Assembly (NCBI RefSeq): GCF_030816015.1
Contig: NZ_JAUSXN010000001.1
Span: forward strand, 5,208,001-5,272,000
Origin: Pedobacter sp. W3I1
GTDB taxonomy: Bacteria > Bacteroidota > Bacteroidia > Sphingobacteriales > Sphingobacteriaceae
DNA length: 64,000 nucleotides
Direction of reading: 5' to 3'
The translations under genes and the position numbers were made by a program. A model generated the notes under the pieces. That model was not told the DNA's origin and did not search any database. It saw only the letters and a list, made by a program, of their open reading frames with translations. Positions within the stretch are counted from its first letter, which is position 1. Each line of letters starts with the position of its first letter. Shown piece by piece: positions 24,725 to 33,497 of the stretch.

Positions 24725-24810
24725 TTCTATGCATTTATAAACATATAATTATAAAAAAAATTACACCAAATAACTGAAATACAGATTTTTACAAAAATAA
24801 AAACTACAAA

Positions 24811-24840
24811 AAAGCCCTTAAAATGCGTTTTAAGGGCTTT
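24811..24840. terminator. Intrinsic terminator of the alpha-oxoamine synthase gene
   Basis: A perfect 13-bp stem AAAGCCCTTAAAA / TTTTAAGGGCTTT with loop TGCG, 18 nt beyond the stop codon, followed on the minus strand by a short TTTT run. Confidence 0.85.
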
Positions 24841-24858
24841 GTAAAATTTTCATTGATC

Positions 24859-26100
24859 TTAAACGGTAGCGAAAAGATTCTCTTTATAATATCCGTTTTC
24901 CAATTTTTCAGCAACTTCGCTAAAAGCATCCAGCGTACGTTGTACATCTTCCAGTGTGTGAACAGCTGTAGGAATTAAACGGAGTTCGATCATACCTTTT
25001 GGAATTACCGGATAAACTACGATTGAGCAAAAGATGCTGTAATTCTCGCGTAAATCGTAAGTAATTGCCGTGGCATCAGAAAGTTCACCTTTTAAGAAAA
25101 CCGGAGTAACTACTGAATCGGTAACACCTAAATCGAATCCGCGCTCGCGTAATCCTTTTTGCAGGGTCATTGCAATTTCCCAAAGTTTATCTTTTAACTC
25201 AGGCTGGCTTTTCAGCAATTCTAAGCGTTTTAACAAACCGATTACCATTGGCATAGGTAATGCTTTAGCAAAAGTCTGAGAACGCATGTTATACCTTAAG
25301 AAATTGGTGATTTGCTCTGTTGAAGCAACAAAAGCACCAATACCTGCCATTGATTTGGCAAAGGTTCCGAAATAAACATCGATTCCATCGATACAATCCT
25401 GAGCTTCGTGTGTACCAGCACCCGTTTTACCCATGGTACCAAAACCATGTGCATCATCAACCAGGATACGGAAGTTGAAATCTTTTTTAAGATTAACAAT
25501 TTCTTTTAATTTTCCTTGCGCACCACTCATTCCGAAAACACCTTCAGTAATTAAAAGGATACCGCCACCAGTTTCTTCAACCAGTTTGGTAGCACGCTCT
25601 AATTGCTTACGGGCACTTTCTATATCATTGTGTTTGTAAACAAAACGTTTACCCATGTGCAAACGTAATCCATCTACAATACAGGCATGAGATTCGGCAT
25701 CATACACCACTACATCGTTTCTATCAACTAAAGTATCGATAATGGATACCATGCCTTGATAACCGTAGTTTAATAAAAATGCATCAGGTTTACCTACAAA
25801 TTCGGCCAGTTCTTGCTCCAATTGTTCATGATAGCTCGAGTTACCACTCATCATACGGGCACCCATCGGGTAAGCCATACCGAACCGTGCAGCAGCTTCT
25901 TCATCTGCTTTTCTAACTTCCGGGTGATTGGCTAAACCTAAGTAGTTGTTTAAACTCCAAACCAAATGCTCTTTTCCACGAAACTGCATGTGAGGTGCAA
26001 TTTCTCCCTCTAATTTTGGAAATGAGAAATACCCATGAGACCATTTCTGGTGTTGGCCAAGTGGCCCCATGTGCTTTGCTATCTTATCAAATATATCCAA
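24859..26100 (-). CDS. PLP-dependent alpha-oxoamine synthase (KBL/BioF/SPT family)
   Basis: A 413-residue enzyme that would join an amino acid with an acyl thioester and lose CO2. The PLP lysine is Lys249 (TFAKSMAG), the PLP-binding DDAHGFG is at 215-221, and the substrate-loop histidines are near SYHEQLE and SHAC. The family includes glycine C-acetyltransferase, 8-amino-7-oxononanoate synthase, serine palmitoyltransferase and cysteate acyltransferase of sulfonolipid synthesis. The sequence does not start like the characterised Sphingobacterium SPT, so the substrate is left open. A sphingolipid or sulfonolipid role is possible because these lipids are common in the family. The start is TTG 26100, with ATG 26070 as an alternative. 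Confidence 0.85.
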   Translation of the reverse strand: MDIFDKIAKHMGPLGQHQKWSHGYFSFPKLEGEIAPHMQFRGKEHLVWSLNNYLGLANHPEVRKADEEAAARFGMAYPMGARMMSGNSSYHEQLEQELAEFVGKPDAFLLNYGYQGMVSIIDTLVDRNDVVVYDAESHACIVDGLRLHMGKRFVYKHNDIESARKQLERATKLVEETGGGILLITEGVFGMSGAQGKLKEIVNLKKDFNFRILVDDAHGFGTMGKTGAGTHEAQDCIDGIDVYFGTFAKSMAGIGAFVASTEQITNFLRYNMRSQTFAKALPMPMVIGLLKRLELLKSQPELKDKLWEIAMTLQKGLRERGFDLGVTDSVVTPVFLKGELSDATAITYDLRENYSIFCSIVVYPVIPKGMIELRLIPTAVHTLEDVQRTLDAFSEVAEKLENGYYKENLFATV

Positions 26101-26219
26101 TGTAATATGTGTTTTTTATAATAAAATTTTGCGAATTTAAGCTTTATTCGGCTTAAAATCAACCAAATGATCTTTTAGGTGTTAATTAAGATTTTTTAAC
26201 ACGCTAATTTTATGCCAAA

Positions 26220-26246
26220 AAAGCCCCGGTTTTACATCGGGGCTTT
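26220..26246 (-). terminator. Intrinsic terminator of the dcw cluster
   Basis: AAAGCCCCG / CGGGGCTTT stem with a 9-nt loop, 20 nt after the ftsZ stop codon; the A-run at the left becomes a T-run on the minus strand. Confidence 0.85.
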
Positions 26247-26266
26247 AAAATTATATTTGGTTTGAT

Positions 26267-27898
26267 TTAATCAACGTTGTCGTGCAAGAAAGAATTGTTC
26301 GGTCTGATCTCAGTCCCACCGTCTTGATCGTTGCTTAAAGTAAACCTGCTTACCTGCGATTCAGAAGAATGCTGAACTTGCTGTAACTGCATTTGCTTGC
26401 GTTTATAGGCAGGTTCGTTTTCCAGTTCCTGTAAACCATTGGTTGTACGCAATTTCATGCTTAAATCTTTTAAACGTAAAATACGCTCTTTTGATTTTTT
26501 CAATTGCTCTTCCATCGATTCATCACTTTTGTCATCGTCTAAACCTACAACCGGCTTTTCGATTTCTGGTTCAGGCTGTGGCATAGGAACTGCCTGGGCT
26601 ACTGGCGTTTCGAATACAAAATTAGTTTCAGCTAATTTAACTTCGAACTCAAATCCGGTTTCCTTTGCTTCTTCTACCTGAGGCTCTTCTTCCATTAAAG
26701 TATGGCGAACCACATTATTTTCTGGCTCCTGAACTTTTTGAGGTTCCGATTTATTAAACATACCACCAAAAAGATCTGCCTGCGAAACTTCTTCCTTCGA
26801 TTTTAAAACAGGCTCATAAGATGGCGTTGTTTTAGGCTGAATGAAAGAGTTTACTGGTTCAACGGGACGAACTAGCGGTGCTTCTTCTGGTGTTAATAAT
26901 GATATCTTCTTTTTATTTTTTTCTTCGTTTACACGTTCCTCTGATGTTTGGAAACCTGTTGCAATAATGGTTACCGAAAGTTTATCGCTTAAAGATTCGT
27001 CAGTACAGTTACCCCAGATCAGATCAGCTGATAAACCGGCTTTTTCCTGAATGTAATCGGTAATGATCGAAACCTCATCCATGGTTACTTCACGCAAACC
27101 AGAGCTGATGTTCAATAAAATATAACGGGCACCTTCAATTTCATTATCTTTTAACAACGGAGAAGCCAAAGCGCCTTCAACGGCCTGTAATGCACGGTCT
27201 TCACCCTCAGCGGCAAAACTACCCATAATGGCTACGCCACTATCTTTCATTACGGTACGCACATCCTTAAAATCCACGTTGATATAACCCGGAACGGTAA
27301 TGATTTCTGCGATACCTTTTGCAGCTGTTGTTAAAATATCATCGGCCTGACCAAAAGCAGAACCTAAGGTTAAGTTTCCGAAGATTTCTCGCAGGCGATC
27401 GTTAGAGATAACCAGGTAAGAATCTACATATTTCTTCAACTCTTCCATTCCCTCGTCGGCCTGCAGTCTACGTCTTTTTCCTTCGAAAGAAAATGGTGTA
27501 GTAATGATGGCCACAGTTAAAATATCAAGTTCTTTAGCTGCTTTCGCAATGATTGGAGAAGCGCCTGTTCCGGTACCACCACCCATTCCTGCTGTAATAA
27601 AAAGCATTTTGGTTGTACTACCTAACATTGCCTTAATATCATCTATATTTTCTATAGCTGAGTTTTTACCAACCTCAGGGATAGAACCAGCTCCCATTCC
27701 TTCGGTTAAGCTAGCCCCTAATTGTACCTTGTTAGGTATAGGACTAGATTCCAAAGCCTGGGCATCTGTATTACAAATAATAAAATCCACACCAGTAATA
27801 CCAGACAGGTACATATGGTTCACTGCGTTGCCGCCACCGCCTCCAACACCAATTACCTTGATGATTGAAGACTTATCTTTTAACATTTCGAACTGCAT
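26267..27898 (-). CDS. ftsZ: Cell division protein FtsZ
   Basis: A 543-residue tubulin-like GTPase that forms the division ring. It has an N-terminal IKVIGVGGGGGNAVNHM nucleotide loop, the tubulin signature GMGGGTGTGASP, a T7 loop (FKDVRTVM) and a long variable linker (about 330-520, rich in Pro, Glu and Lys), which is much longer than in E. coli but usual for Bacteroidota. The start is ATG 27898 (MQFEMLKDK); a TTG at 27949 is possible but lacks support. It is the last gene of the dcw cluster, separated from ftsA by 130 nt that carry three DnaA-box-like sequences, so it may have its own promoter. Confidence 0.97.
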   Translation of the reverse strand: MQFEMLKDKSSIIKVIGVGGGGGNAVNHMYLSGITGVDFIICNTDAQALESSPIPNKVQLGASLTEGMGAGSIPEVGKNSAIENIDDIKAMLGSTTKMLFITAGMGGGTGTGASPIIAKAAKELDILTVAIITTPFSFEGKRRRLQADEGMEELKKYVDSYLVISNDRLREIFGNLTLGSAFGQADDILTTAAKGIAEIITVPGYINVDFKDVRTVMKDSGVAIMGSFAAEGEDRALQAVEGALASPLLKDNEIEGARYILLNISSGLREVTMDEVSIITDYIQEKAGLSADLIWGNCTDESLSDKLSVTIIATGFQTSEERVNEEKNKKKISLLTPEEAPLVRPVEPVNSFIQPKTTPSYEPVLKSKEEVSQADLFGGMFNKSEPQKVQEPENNVVRHTLMEEEPQVEEAKETGFEFEVKLAETNFVFETPVAQAVPMPQPEPEIEKPVVGLDDDKSDESMEEQLKKSKERILRLKDLSMKLRTTNGLQELENEPAYKRKQMQLQQVQHSSESQVSRFTLSNDQDGGTEIRPNNSFLHDNVD

Positions 27899-27977
27899 AT
27901 CTTTATGAATCAGTTGTTTAAAAATTTTTAAATTCTGTTCATTACTCAATGTAATATTAACACTTTTTCAACAGACG

Positions 27978-28024
27978 TTTTCCACAACTGTTAATAATGT
28001 GGAAAACTCATCTTTTGTGGAAAA
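27978..28024. promoter_or_regulatory. Cluster of three DnaA-box-like sites upstream of ftsZ
   Basis: TTTTCCACA at 27978-27986 on the plus strand and the same 9-mer on the minus strand at 27998-28006 and 28016-28024 (seen as TGTGGAAAA). All match TTWTNCACA. Three copies in 47 bp in a non-coding gap suggest binding by DnaA (inferred). Confidence 0.5.
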
Positions 28025-28028
28025 ATAA

Positions 28029-29387
28029 TTAACTTTTTAAGTAATCTTCATCGCTTACATTCATGTCGTCCTGAATGAAAGTTCTTGTTTTTGCCAGTAA
28101 TTTATCGAACAAACCTGGTCCGCGTTTCTCTTTTTCTTTTGCTGTTTTTGGTTTTTCTACAAAAACACCAGGCTGTTTCATTTCTTCAATTAATTCTTCT
28201 GCTTTCTGGATTCCTTTGATCAGTAAACCTACACTGGTTGCATACATCGGGCTTTTCAGGTCATCATAAATGGCTTTAGGCATATCTTCATACTTAGATA
28301 AGTGCTCGTTCGGGTAACCAATACGGCAATCTAAACCGGTTACATATTCAACCGCCTGAGATAAGTGTTTTAATAAAGCACCGCCACCTGTAATTACAAT
28401 ACCACCGATCAGTTTTTTCTCGTATCCGGAAGATTTGATTTCGTAATACACGTGTTCAATAATCTCTTCCATACGGGCCTGAATGACGTAAGCCAGGTTT
28501 TTAACCGAAATTTCTTTTGGTTCACGGCCACGTAAGCCCGGAACACAGATAATTTCGTTTTCCTTATTTTCCTCAGCTAATGCCGAACCAAAACGTGTTT
28601 TTAACAACTCAGCCTGGTTACGCATTACAGAGCAGCCCTCTCTAATATCTTCAGTAACACTATTGCCACCAAAAGGGATAACTGCCGTGTGACGGATAAT
28701 ACCTTCGTGGAAAATGGCAATATCTGTAGTACCACCACCAATATCAACCAATGCAATACCAGCTTCTTTTTCTTCCTCGCTCAACACCGATTCAGAAGAA
28801 GCCAATGGCTCAAGAATTAAATCCTGAGTTTGCAGGCCTGCATTGTTTACACATTTGATAATGTTTTTCACAGCCGTAACCTGTCCGGAGATGATATGGA
28901 AGTTAGCTTCAAGGCGAACCCCTGCCATACCGATCGGATCTTTGATTCCCGGCTCGTTATCGATGGTAAATTCTTGTGGCAATACATGAATGATTTCCTC
29001 ACCCGGTGGCATTACCAGTTTAAACATATCATCAATTAACTTATCGATATCTTTTTTACCGATTTCGTTGTTTAATTCTCTTCTTGTTAAAATTCCTCTG
29101 TGCTGTAAGCTCTTAATGTGCTGACCAGCAATACCCACATTTACCACCTGTATCTCTACATTGGATTGTCCGCTTGCTACTTCAACTGCTTGAGCAATAC
29201 CCTGTACGGTTTTTTGAATGTTAGAAACCACTCCACGTGTCACTCCCGCCGATTCTGCCTTGCCTATTCCTAAGATTTCTATCTTACCGTGTTGTGTTCT
29301 ACGACCAACGATAACACAAATTTTTGTAGTACCGATATCCAATCCTACTACGATGGGCGACTGACTGGTAAATTTTGCCTTGTCCAT
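28029..29387 (-). CDS. ftsA: Cell division protein FtsA
   Basis: A 452-residue actin-like protein that tethers FtsZ to the membrane. The phosphate-1 loop is VGLDIGTTKICVIVG, phosphate-2 is IALVDIGGGTTDIAIF, and the adenosine motif is GGIVITGGGALLKH. A SHS2-type insertion lies near residues 85-165. The C-terminus is extended beyond residue 400 by a Lys/Glu-rich linker and ends with FDKLLAKTRTFIQDD, a probable amphipathic membrane helix. It follows ftsQ after 5 nt, so the two are co-expressed. Confidence 0.96.
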   Translation of the reverse strand: MDKAKFTSQSPIVVGLDIGTTKICVIVGRRTQHGKIEILGIGKAESAGVTRGVVSNIQKTVQGIAQAVEVASGQSNVEIQVVNVGIAGQHIKSLQHRGILTRRELNNEIGKKDIDKLIDDMFKLVMPPGEEIIHVLPQEFTIDNEPGIKDPIGMAGVRLEANFHIISGQVTAVKNIIKCVNNAGLQTQDLILEPLASSESVLSEEEKEAGIALVDIGGGTTDIAIFHEGIIRHTAVIPFGGNSVTEDIREGCSVMRNQAELLKTRFGSALAEENKENEIICVPGLRGREPKEISVKNLAYVIQARMEEIIEHVYYEIKSSGYEKKLIGGIVITGGGALLKHLSQAVEYVTGLDCRIGYPNEHLSKYEDMPKAIYDDLKSPMYATSVGLLIKGIQKAEELIEEMKQPGVFVEKPKTAKEKEKRGPGLFDKLLAKTRTFIQDDMNVSDEDYLKS

Positions 29388-29392
29388 ATTCG

Positions 29393-30652
29393 TTAATTTT
29401 GCTGAGTTTTATATTGTTTTTCCAGGGCTCTGATTTCTCTCTCTCTTGCTTCTTTCTCTTTTTTTAATTGAGCCTCAGATTTTGCCGGCTTTGGCTGTGT
29501 TGTTACCGTTTGCTTCGGTTTGTCTTTTTTATCCGCAGGTTTCGTTTCCTTTGGTTTTGTAGCTGACGTAACCGCCGGCTTTTTTATTGCTGTTTTAACT
29601 GGTGTTGTTTTTTTCGGCTCTACCTTTTTAGGTGCGGCTTTTTTAACTTCAACCTTTTTGGCCTCTACTTTTTTTGGTTCTGGCTTTTTAGGCTCAGTCT
29701 TTTTGGGCTCTTCCCGTTTAGGCGCCGGCTTCTCAGCTTCATCCGCCTCCGGGCGATCATCCATTGCTGCAACAATTGTGTTTTTAATCAACGAGTCGGT
29801 CACGCTTCGCTGTATCCTCAAACTATCGGCTGCAGAAATTGTTTTTGCTTTTCTTCCTATTTCTGTAGAATCTCTTTTTTCGCAGACAATCTGGTTGGTG
29901 TATTTAATGTTGATGGTTTTATACGTATCCCATCCTACCTGTGGCATTGCTTTTTTATAAAACAACAACAGGTTTTTCATTTTCTTTTCTAACGAATCTG
30001 CATTACCTAAAATGATGCGTTGGTTGCCCACTCTAGGAATCAGCTCGATATCATTTTTCTGATCAACCACAATTTGTTCAATCTGTGAATCCCAAAGGGT
30101 ATCTTTTTTAATGTACTGTGCAGTTTTATATAAATCTCTTGCCAATTGTGTATGCAAGGTATCTACACGGCTACCAAAAACCTCTGTGATATGTCCTGTT
30201 GCCACAAGCACATTAGCCGTGAAGTTTGATGAAGTAGGCATTTTTAGTCCATCATTATCAATATAAAAATCCTGTCCGTTCTCATTCAATATGCGGAGGA
30301 TAGGCTGACGTTGTTTTACCTCAATGTGCAGTACACCATCCATATCTACGTAAACCTTTGCAAAGCCGATATAAGGGTTAGATTGCAGTTTTTTCTCGAT
30401 CTTATGAATATTGATATTTTCGAGGTTGCGACCTAAAAGAACACCCTGATCTTCTTTTAAAATGGCATCGATTTCTTCTCGCTCAATAAAATTTTTTAAA
30501 TTATCCGCTCCAGGAATCAGAATCTTAACATCGGTACATTTAATCGTTTGTTTCTTCACATTGATAAAACTCAAAAGCACCACCACCCCTGCCAGGCTGA
30601 TCAGCCAGGCAAAGCCAGTAAAAATTGCGCTCCAGTTTATCCGTTTAAGCAT
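29393..30652 (-). CDS. ftsQ: Cell division protein FtsQ with a lysine/proline-rich C-terminal tail
   Basis: A 419-residue bitopic protein: a short cytoplasmic start, a membrane helix (about 10-31), a POTRA-like domain (about 40-110, IKCTDVKI...IHIEVKQRQPILRI) and a beta domain to about 285, as in FtsQ/DivIB. The position between murC and ftsA supports this. The last 120 or so residues are unlike standard FtsQ: many KKxEPKK, APKK and VEAKK repeats, Lys, Pro and Glu rich, ending in a charged helix. Because FtsQ's C-terminal part is periplasmic, this basic tail would face peptidoglycan. It overlaps murC by 8 nt. Confidence 0.9.
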   Translation of the reverse strand: MLKRINWSAIFTGFAWLISLAGVVVLLSFINVKKQTIKCTDVKILIPGADNLKNFIEREEIDAILKEDQGVLLGRNLENINIHKIEKKLQSNPYIGFAKVYVDMDGVLHIEVKQRQPILRILNENGQDFYIDNDGLKMPTSSNFTANVLVATGHITEVFGSRVDTLHTQLARDLYKTAQYIKKDTLWDSQIEQIVVDQKNDIELIPRVGNQRIILGNADSLEKKMKNLLLFYKKAMPQVGWDTYKTINIKYTNQIVCEKRDSTEIGRKAKTISAADSLRIQRSVTDSLIKNTIVAAMDDRPEADEAEKPAPKREEPKKTEPKKPEPKKVEAKKVEVKKAAPKKVEPKKTTPVKTAIKKPAVTSATKPKETKPADKKDKPKQTVTTQPKPAKSEAQLKKEKEAREREIRALEKQYKTQQN

Positions 30653-32000
30653 TGGTTAAAGTATTTTTAAGGGGTTCGATAATCGTATCAATATCTCCCG
30701 CACCTACTGTTAAAAGTAATTCAGGTTTTGTGTTCTTAACATGCTGAACCACAAAATCTTTTCCACATATTTTTTTATCGGCTAAAGTGATTTTATCCAG
30801 TAAAAACTGTGCATTTATTCCCTCAAGCGGCAATTCTCTTGCCGGATAAATCTCCAGCAGCATCAGTTCATCAGCCGTGCTTAAAACTTTTGCAAATTCA
30901 TCTGCAAAATCCCTTGTCCGTGTGAACAGGTGCGGCTGAAAAACTACCGTTAACTTTTTATCAGGATACAACTGCCTCACTGCATCAAAACAAGCCCTCA
31001 GTTCTTCAGGATGATGTGCATAATCATCTATATAAATCTGATTGCCATTATTCACAATATATTCGAAGCGGCGTTTAACCCCTTTAAAATTTGCAACTGC
31101 CTGTTTCACTTTTTCTGCATCAATACCCAATTGTAAGGCAATAGCAATGGCAACCGTTGTATTTTCGACATTGTGCCTACCGGGAAGCATTAAACTGATG
31201 TCTTTGATACTTTGAGTGCTATCGGTATAATCGAAAACAAACTTAGATCCTTCAACCCTTAAATTTTCTGCCTTTGCTGTTGCCGTTGAACTTGCGGCAT
31301 AACTGATGCTTTTTTCCAGCGGCAATCCTTCATGTGCGTAAAGAATACCTTCGGCTTTCAGTTGGCTGGCAAACAGACGGAAAGATTCTTCAAGGTGACT
31401 TTTATCTCCGTAAATATCCAAATGATCGGCATCCATAGAAGTAACCACCGCCACATCAGGATACAAGGTTAAAAAGGAACGGTCGTATTCATCGGCCTCT
31501 ACCACCACTACATTGTTTTTACCGAAAAGCACATTACTGTTATAGTTACTGGTTATGCCACCTAAAAAAGCAGTACAATCGTAGCCGGTATCTTTTAAAA
31601 GATGTGCAACAATAGAGGAAGTTGTGGTTTTGCCATGTGTACCTGCAACCGCAATACAGAACATCCCTTTACTGATAATCCCTAAAACCTCAGAGCGTTT
31701 CTTAAGCGAAAAACCTTTGTTTATAAAATGGTTTAAAATTTTAGCATCTTTTGGAATCGCTGGTGTATAAACCACCAGGGTATCATCATGATTATCCAAA
31801 AATGCACAAGGCAATGAAGAGGCCTCATCAAGATAAGTAACGAGAATGCCTTCCTGCTCTAAAGTTTCGGTCAGTTTAGTCCTGGTTTTATCGTAACCAC
31901 AAACCACCTGTCCGCGTTTAGCAAAATAACGGGCAAGCGCACTCATGCCGATACCACCGATACCTACAAAGAAAACCCTATTTATTTTACTTAGTTCCAT
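30645..32000 (-). CDS. murC: UDP-N-acetylmuramate-L-alanine ligase
   Basis: A 451-residue Mur ligase that adds L-Ala to UDP-MurNAc in the cytoplasm. The N-terminal Rossmann region has FVGIGGIGMSALA, the ATP loop is VAGTHGKTTTSS, the central block is EADEYDRSFL and the later motif YIDDYAHHPEEL is diagnostic for MurC. The length is normal. It is separated from murG by a 132-nt gap with a repeat fragment, and overlaps ftsQ. Confidence 0.96.
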   Translation of the reverse strand: MELSKINRVFFVGIGGIGMSALARYFAKRGQVVCGYDKTRTKLTETLEQEGILVTYLDEASSLPCAFLDNHDDTLVVYTPAIPKDAKILNHFINKGFSLKKRSEVLGIISKGMFCIAVAGTHGKTTTSSIVAHLLKDTGYDCTAFLGGITSNYNSNVLFGKNNVVVVEADEYDRSFLTLYPDVAVVTSMDADHLDIYGDKSHLEESFRLFASQLKAEGILYAHEGLPLEKSISYAASSTATAKAENLRVEGSKFVFDYTDSTQSIKDISLMLPGRHNVENTTVAIAIALQLGIDAEKVKQAVANFKGVKRRFEYIVNNGNQIYIDDYAHHPEELRACFDAVRQLYPDKKLTVVFQPHLFTRTRDFADEFAKVLSTADELMLLEIYPARELPLEGINAQFLLDKITLADKKICGKDFVVQHVKNTKPELLLTVGAGDIDTIIEPLKNTLTNA

Positions 32001-32080
32001 TTTATTTTAAGCTAAAAGCGGAAAGACCAAAGCTTAAAGCTGCCTTTCTACTGTTGTATTTTTTATTTTCTATCCCTTTA

Positions 32081-32107
32081 AGATTGCTCCGCACCCCGCA
32101 ATGACGA
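32081..32107. repeat. Single arm of the GATTGCTTCGTC repeat family
   Basis: AGATTGCTCC...CGCAATGACGACC matches the right arm of the palindrome at 18278-18318. It sits in the murG-murC gap. Confidence 0.6.
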
Positions 32108-32132
32108 CCTGCCTTCGCTTTAGTCTTTAAGC

Positions 32133-33236
32133 TTATTTAATCAATTTCAATACTTCGTTCGCAATAATCTCATCTGCCTCTGGCAATGCCATCTTAGCCA
32201 GGTTTTCTGAAAGCTTTTCACTCTGTTCTTTATTATTTATTAATGCCAGTGCTTCTTTAACCAGGGTATCTTCTGCAGAGCGGTCGTTAATTAATATTGC
32301 AGCTCCATTTTTAACCAGTGCCATCGCATTTTTAGTTTGATGGTCTTCTGCTACATTTGGCGAAGGCACCAATATCACCGGTTTTTTAATCAAACAAAGT
32401 TCTGCTATGGTTCCTGCACCTGCCCGACTCACAATTATATCCGCTGCCGCATAAGCCAGATCCATTTTATTTAAAAACTCCAGGATCCGAACATTGGGAT
32501 GATATGCTAAACCCAATCTTTCTATAATCCCCTTGTAGTAATATTTACCCGTTTGCCAGATCACCTGCACATCTTGTGCAAGAATATCGGGCAAGTGTTT
32601 TTCAATTGCCTTATTCAGTGTGCCTGCGCCTAAACTTCCACCGGTAACCATAATGGTCTTTTTCAATGGATCGAGTTTTAATAGTTCGGCCCCCTGAAAA
32701 CGTTTCCCTTTAATATCAATCACTTCCTGGCGGACAGGATTTCCTGTTTTCAATATCCTGTCAGCTGGAAAAAACTGATCCATATCATCAAAGGCAACAC
32801 AGATTTTTGAAGCCTTTTTACCTAACCATTTATTGGTTATCCCGGCATAAGAATTCTGTTCCTGGATGAGGTAAGGAATTCCTTTCAAAGAGGCTGCATA
32901 CAACAGTGGTCCTGAGGCATAACCACCAACACCAACAACTGCATCGGGCTTAAAATCATTAATAATCTGCATAGCTTTGCGCACACTACCGATTACCTTA
33001 AACGGGAGCGCGAGATTTTTAATAATCGAGCCACGTTGCATCCCACTAATATTCAATCCTATAATTTTATATCCAGCCGCAGGAACTTTTTCCATTTCCA
33101 TTCGGCCTATAGCACCCACAAACAAAATTTCACAGGTTGGCACCATGCGTTTTAGCGCATTGGCTATGGCCACGGCGGGGAAAATATGCCCGCCGGTGCC
33201 ACCACCTGATATGATAATTTTTGGGGAATTATTCAT
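32133..33236 (-). CDS. murG: UDP-GlcNAc:lipid I N-acetylglucosaminyltransferase
   Basis: A 367-residue GT28 enzyme that makes lipid II at the inner leaflet of the membrane. The N-terminal glycine loop ISGGGTGGHIFPA, the second GVGGYASGPL loop, and the C-terminal donor site VSRAGAGTIAELCLIKKPVILVPSP are all intact. It is flanked by repeat-containing gaps on both sides (261 nt before it, 132 nt after it). Confidence 0.97.
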   Translation of the reverse strand: MNNSPKIIISGGGTGGHIFPAVAIANALKRMVPTCEILFVGAIGRMEMEKVPAAGYKIIGLNISGMQRGSIIKNLALPFKVIGSVRKAMQIINDFKPDAVVGVGGYASGPLLYAASLKGIPYLIQEQNSYAGITNKWLGKKASKICVAFDDMDQFFPADRILKTGNPVRQEVIDIKGKRFQGAELLKLDPLKKTIMVTGGSLGAGTLNKAIEKHLPDILAQDVQVIWQTGKYYYKGIIERLGLAYHPNVRILEFLNKMDLAYAAADIIVSRAGAGTIAELCLIKKPVILVPSPNVAEDHQTKNAMALVKNGAAILINDRSAEDTLVKEALALINNKEQSEKLSENLAKMALPEADEIIANEVLKLIK

Positions 33237-33254
33237 TTTAATATTTATATTTTT

Positions 33255-33430
33255 TTAACCACAGAGTGCACAAAGTTTTCACGGAGGGCGCTGAGTTTTA
33301 TTCTTTTTTTTACCACAAAGGCTCTAAGAGTACCAAGGTTTTTCTATCGGATTTCACATTTAAGGCTGGGAATTGAGTAAACAGTTTCTTTGTGTATCTC
33401 TGTGCCGACCTCTATGTTCTCTGTGGTTAA
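33255..33430. repeat. MITE-like element with 12-bp terminal inverted repeats
   Basis: Begins TTAACCACAGAG and ends CTCTGTGGTTAA, a perfect 12-bp inverted repeat enclosing 152 bp with internal CACAAAG...CTTTGTG. It has no coding capacity. It lies between ftsW and murG inside the dcw cluster. Confidence 0.7.
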
Positions 33431-33457
33431 TTTTTTTACATTATTATCTTTTATAAT

Positions 33458-33490
33458 AGATTGCTTCGTCATGCTTCCTCGCAATGACGA
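33458..33490. repeat. Single arm of the GATTGCTTCGTC repeat family
   Basis: AGATTGCTTCGTCATGC...CGCAATGACGA, a copy of the right arm of 18278-18318, directly before the ftsW stop codon. Confidence 0.65.
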
Positions 33491-33497
33491 CCAATCC

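Noticed and set aside
25640..25652. LacI-type AAAACGTTTA inside the alpha-oxoamine synthase gene
   Set aside because: Imperfect palindrome within coding sequence, far from any promoter.
29520..29960. Plus-strand frame of 146 codons opposite ftsQ
   Set aside because: It is the complement of the Lys/Pro-rich repeat of ftsQ and gives a Phe/Gly/Ser-rich low-complexity product; it is a shadow.
30759..30767. DnaA-box-like TTTTCCACA inside murC
   Set aside because: It lies within coding sequence and is probably chance; it was used only as a reminder of background frequency.
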